A stretch of DNA of 64,000 nucleotides from Planctomycetota bacterium (GTDB lineage Bacteria; Planctomycetota; Phycisphaerae; Phycisphaerales; UBA1924), in NCBI GenBank assembly GCA_018242605.1, contig JAFEBP010000004.1, positions 509,431 to 573,430 of the forward strand. Reading direction: 5' to 3'. Under the pieces are notes generated by a model. The model made no database searches. It saw nothing but the letters and a program-made list of their open reading frames with translations, and was not told the origin of the DNA. The position numbers and the translations under genes were made by a program. Below are positions 62,463 to 64,000 of the stretch, piece after piece (position 1 is the first letter of the stretch; the number at the start of each line of letters is the position of its first letter).

Positions 62463-62675
62463 TTACTTGGCGGCGGCGTTCTGGCCCGCGGCGTATCCGG
62501 CTTCGAAGGCGATGGCGATCGCGTCGCGGATCATCGAGACCGACACCTCGTGGAAGTCGAGGGCGTCGCGGCCGCGGGTTTCAAGTGTCTCGATGAGCAG
62601 CGCCTCGCGGGCGGCCTCCGTCGCGGCGGCGAGCGCCGCGGCCTTCTTGGCGTTGGTCTTGGCTGCGTTCTTCAT
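62463..62675 (-). CDS. Small helical protein, 70 aa (possible DUF6900)
   Basis: Translation starts MKNAAKTNAKKAAALAAATEAAREALLIETLETRG and ends DFHEVSVSMIRDAIAIAFEAGYAAG. The DF-x-E-V...AYEAG pattern resembles the small family I recall as DUF6900, found in phage and integrative elements. GGAG lies 9 bases before the ATG at 62675. A longer in-frame start at 62765 is not supported by any site. Function unknown. Confidence 0.62.
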   Translation of the reverse strand: MKNAAKTNAKKAAALAAATEAAREALLIETLETRGRDALDFHEVSVSMIRDAIAIAFEAGYAAGQNAAAK

Positions 62676-63193
62676 GGCTGCGTTCTCCGGTGCGTTGCGT
62701 GCGTCGCGGGACGCCCCGCGAACATGACACATGAAGCCCGATCCGGCGGCGGATTGCAAGGCCAAGCGGCGATGATTCCGCTTGAAAAGCCCAGATTTCA
62801 GTTACTGCGGACCTTGGCGTTAGGCGCGGCCTACAACGCGCCTAGTGGGCTCCGAACGCCCCCGCGGCGGGCGACGTTGGCGCACGCGGGGCGGCCGCAC
62901 CGGGCGGGGCGTTGGGCGACCTACCGGGAACGAACGCGGCACGGGCCAACGTGGCGGGACGCGGCCAGGGCGCAAGGCCGTGGCCAGGAACCGGATCGCG
63001 ATGGGACGGGGTTGCGGGCGGGGGCACGAGTTCGGGGGTGGGCGTTGAGATCGTGGGAACGGGCAAAGCGTGAAGCGGGGGCGTAGGAACGTGTGGCGTT
63101 GGGAGTCGTCGTGGGGCGTGGGGCGTGCGGGGAGCCGGGGTTGGGGGTTGGGGGTGGGGGGTGGAGGATTGACCCGACCGCGGAGGAACCACA
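62676..63193. other. Gene-free stretch in the element with two hairpins
   Basis: No gene is supported. Open frames here are low-complexity (Pro/Thr or Arg/Gly) and have no ribosome-binding site. Two hairpins are clear: TCGCGGG/CCCGCGA at 62704-62721 (4-base loop) and TAGGCGCG/CGCGCCTA at 62821-62844 (8-base loop). Neither is followed by a T-run on either strand. The right part (about 63000-63180) is very G-rich on the plus strand. Confidence 0.45.
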
Positions 63194-63727
63194 TCACGCG
63201 ATCAGCGAGGGCGGATCAGGCGGACGCAGCCGCGGGCCGCCGCCTTCGAAGAAGTCACGCACCGGCGATGGTTGACCGTGGTGCTCCGGGGAGAGGTACC
63301 GCACGTCCAGCCTGCTGCGGGCCGAGGGCGTGAGCCCGAACTCCTGCTCGAGCCGGGCCAACTCTCGGGCGAGCTTGGCCGCGACCGACGATTGCGGCCA
63401 GGCCATGAAGCACCGAACATTGCCTCCCGCGTCTTTGAGCGGGTATGACTCGCCGTACTTCTGCAGGAACTTCTCGGCCTTGAGCCAGCGGCTGCACAGG
63501 TGGCAGTAGCGGCTCAGCGCGTTCCCGTCCGCTTTGGAGAGCAGGTTCATGGCGCGCAGCAACGGGACCACGTGCCCCCACATCGCCTTGGCCTCCTCGT
63601 CTAGCCAGTCCGGGCAGGTGGGGTCGCCGGCGATGGTGGGCGGCTCGTGCTTGTTGATGTTGCCGCGCCACGATCCTTTCAATCGCAGCAGCCTGGTCGG
63701 CTGCGGCCTGGGTCCGCGCTTGCCCAT
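63194..63727 (-). CDS. Phage terminase small subunit, P27 family
   Basis: A 177-residue protein with the P27 opening MGKRGPRPQPTRLLRLKG, then PTCPDWLDEEAKAMWGHVVPLLRAMNLLSKADGNAL, RYCHLCSRWLKAEKFLQKYGESYPLKD and EFGLTPSARSRLDV. In tailed phages it recognises the packaging site and recruits the large subunit. AGGAGG lies 6 bases before the ATG at 63727, so that start is used rather than the GTG one codon before. The upstream partial frame ends in a TGA that overlaps this ATG by one base. The large subunit does not follow within the window downstream. Confidence 0.88.
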   Translation of the reverse strand: MGKRGPRPQPTRLLRLKGSWRGNINKHEPPTIAGDPTCPDWLDEEAKAMWGHVVPLLRAMNLLSKADGNALSRYCHLCSRWLKAEKFLQKYGESYPLKDAGGNVRCFMAWPQSSVAAKLARELARLEQEFGLTPSARSRLDVRYLSPEHHGQPSPVRDFFEGGGPRLRPPDPPSLIA

Positions 63728-64000
63728 CACGCACCTCCTTGCGCGGGCGCAGGCTTGGACGGATCGTCCACGCGGCCGCGACCCTGAGCACCGCGGCGAG
63801 CCCGCTTGTTCCCGCGGTCCGAGCCGCCGTCGACGGCCCGCGGATCCCGCCGACCGTCCGGGCCGCCCGGTTCCGGCCCCGCCCCGCCGCCGTCGACGCG
63901 GACGTTCCGCGGCCTGCTCGCGCCCCGCCGCGCCCGGGGCGCCTCACCCTCGGGCGTGAGTGGCGAGGCGTCTAGAGGCGCTGGGGGCGCTGGGGGCGCT
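63727..64000 (-). CDS. Unknown protein, C-terminal end only (partial)
   Basis: A frame that enters at the right edge reads to TGA 63729-63727, whose last base is also the A of the terminase ATG. The visible 90 residues are Pro, Gly and Arg rich (APPAPPAPLDASPL..., RGKRARRGAQG-like) and probably a disordered tail. The overlap and the SD for terS inside its end suggest that it is real and co-transcribed, but no family can be named. Confidence 0.45.
   Translation of the reverse strand, partial: APPAPPAPLDASPLTPEGEAPRARRGASRPRNVRVDGGGAGPEPGGPDGRRDPRAVDGGSDRGNKRARRGAQGRGRVDDPSKPAPAQGGA

Larger units (their letters stand above)
56305..64000. mobile_element. Phage-like integrated element in comM (left part)
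   Basis: Sequence from the comM break to the right window edge differs from the host: the first genes are visibly lower in GC, and gene types are phage-like (ParB-methyltransferase fusion, terminase-associated HTH protein, P27 terminase small subunit, HARE-HTH protein, several tiny genes). No integrase, portal, capsid or right attachment site is present in the 7.7 kb seen, so whether it is a prophage, a satellite or an integrative element cannot be decided. comM is a known insertion hotspot in other bacteria, such as the AbaR islands in Acinetobacter. Confidence 0.75.

Noticed and set aside
60939..63086. A 715-codon plus-strand frame in the element
   Set aside because: It is Gly/Arg-rich without domains and lies antisense to five small genes with good ribosome-binding sites.
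62842..63197. Two Pro-rich minus-strand frames before the terminase stop
   Set aside because: Low-complexity Pro/Thr sequence from G-rich DNA, no ribosome-binding site and no overlap logic with terS.

Overview
The window looks like chromosomal DNA of a high-GC planctomycete, most likely class Phycisphaerae. The main reason is a run of secreted proteins that all end in the same paired calcium-loop module (CPADFNxDGG...DVNxDGG...W-E-x-G-G-C), known to me as the GC-type dockerin of Planctomycetes. An ECF-like sigma factor next to a Pkn-type kinase and CxxCGYD-type zinc ribbons also fit. I identified genes by reading translations; no database search was run.

Region 1 (about 1-31.8 kb) is a surface-protein island. 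I count 15 intact dockerin-tailed proteins, 14 on the minus strand and one on the plus strand, plus one decayed dockerin remnant at 5385-5490. Their N-terminal parts are a shuffled set: LamG-like, tandem C-type lectin, CAP plus lamin-tail, HAF-repeat, InlB-like repeat, PEP/CBM-like and Ig-like modules. Between them lie an astacin-type protease, a TYQG-type secreted protein and the 5' end of a second one, a methyltransferase, a sigma factor/kinase pair, and a heptaheme cytochrome c gene directly followed by a dockerin gene.

Region 2 (about 31.9-46.3 kb) holds housekeeping genes: a yihY-like membrane protein with a pseudouridine synthase, a coiled-coil protein, a four-gene outer-membrane lipoprotein operon (two LpoB-like proteins, a COG3014-like protein, a YcfL-like protein), a dus operon with two translationally coupled membrane genes, a GCS2-family ligase, a permease, and the fur-rnpA-yidD set.

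Region 3 (46.3-56.3 kb) has an alpha-ketoglutaric semialdehyde dehydrogenase-like gene, a non-coding stretch with a dispersed repeat, a complete CzcCBA-type metal efflux operon, and the 5' half of a comM/yifB gene.

Region 4 (56.3 kb to the end) is a mobile element that interrupts comM just before its Walker A motif. Its first genes are visibly lower in GC. It carries a ParB-methyltransferase fusion, a terminase-associated HTH protein, a P27-type terminase small subunit, a HARE-HTH protein and several very small genes. No integrase and no right boundary are inside the window. I found no tRNA, rRNA or CRISPR array.
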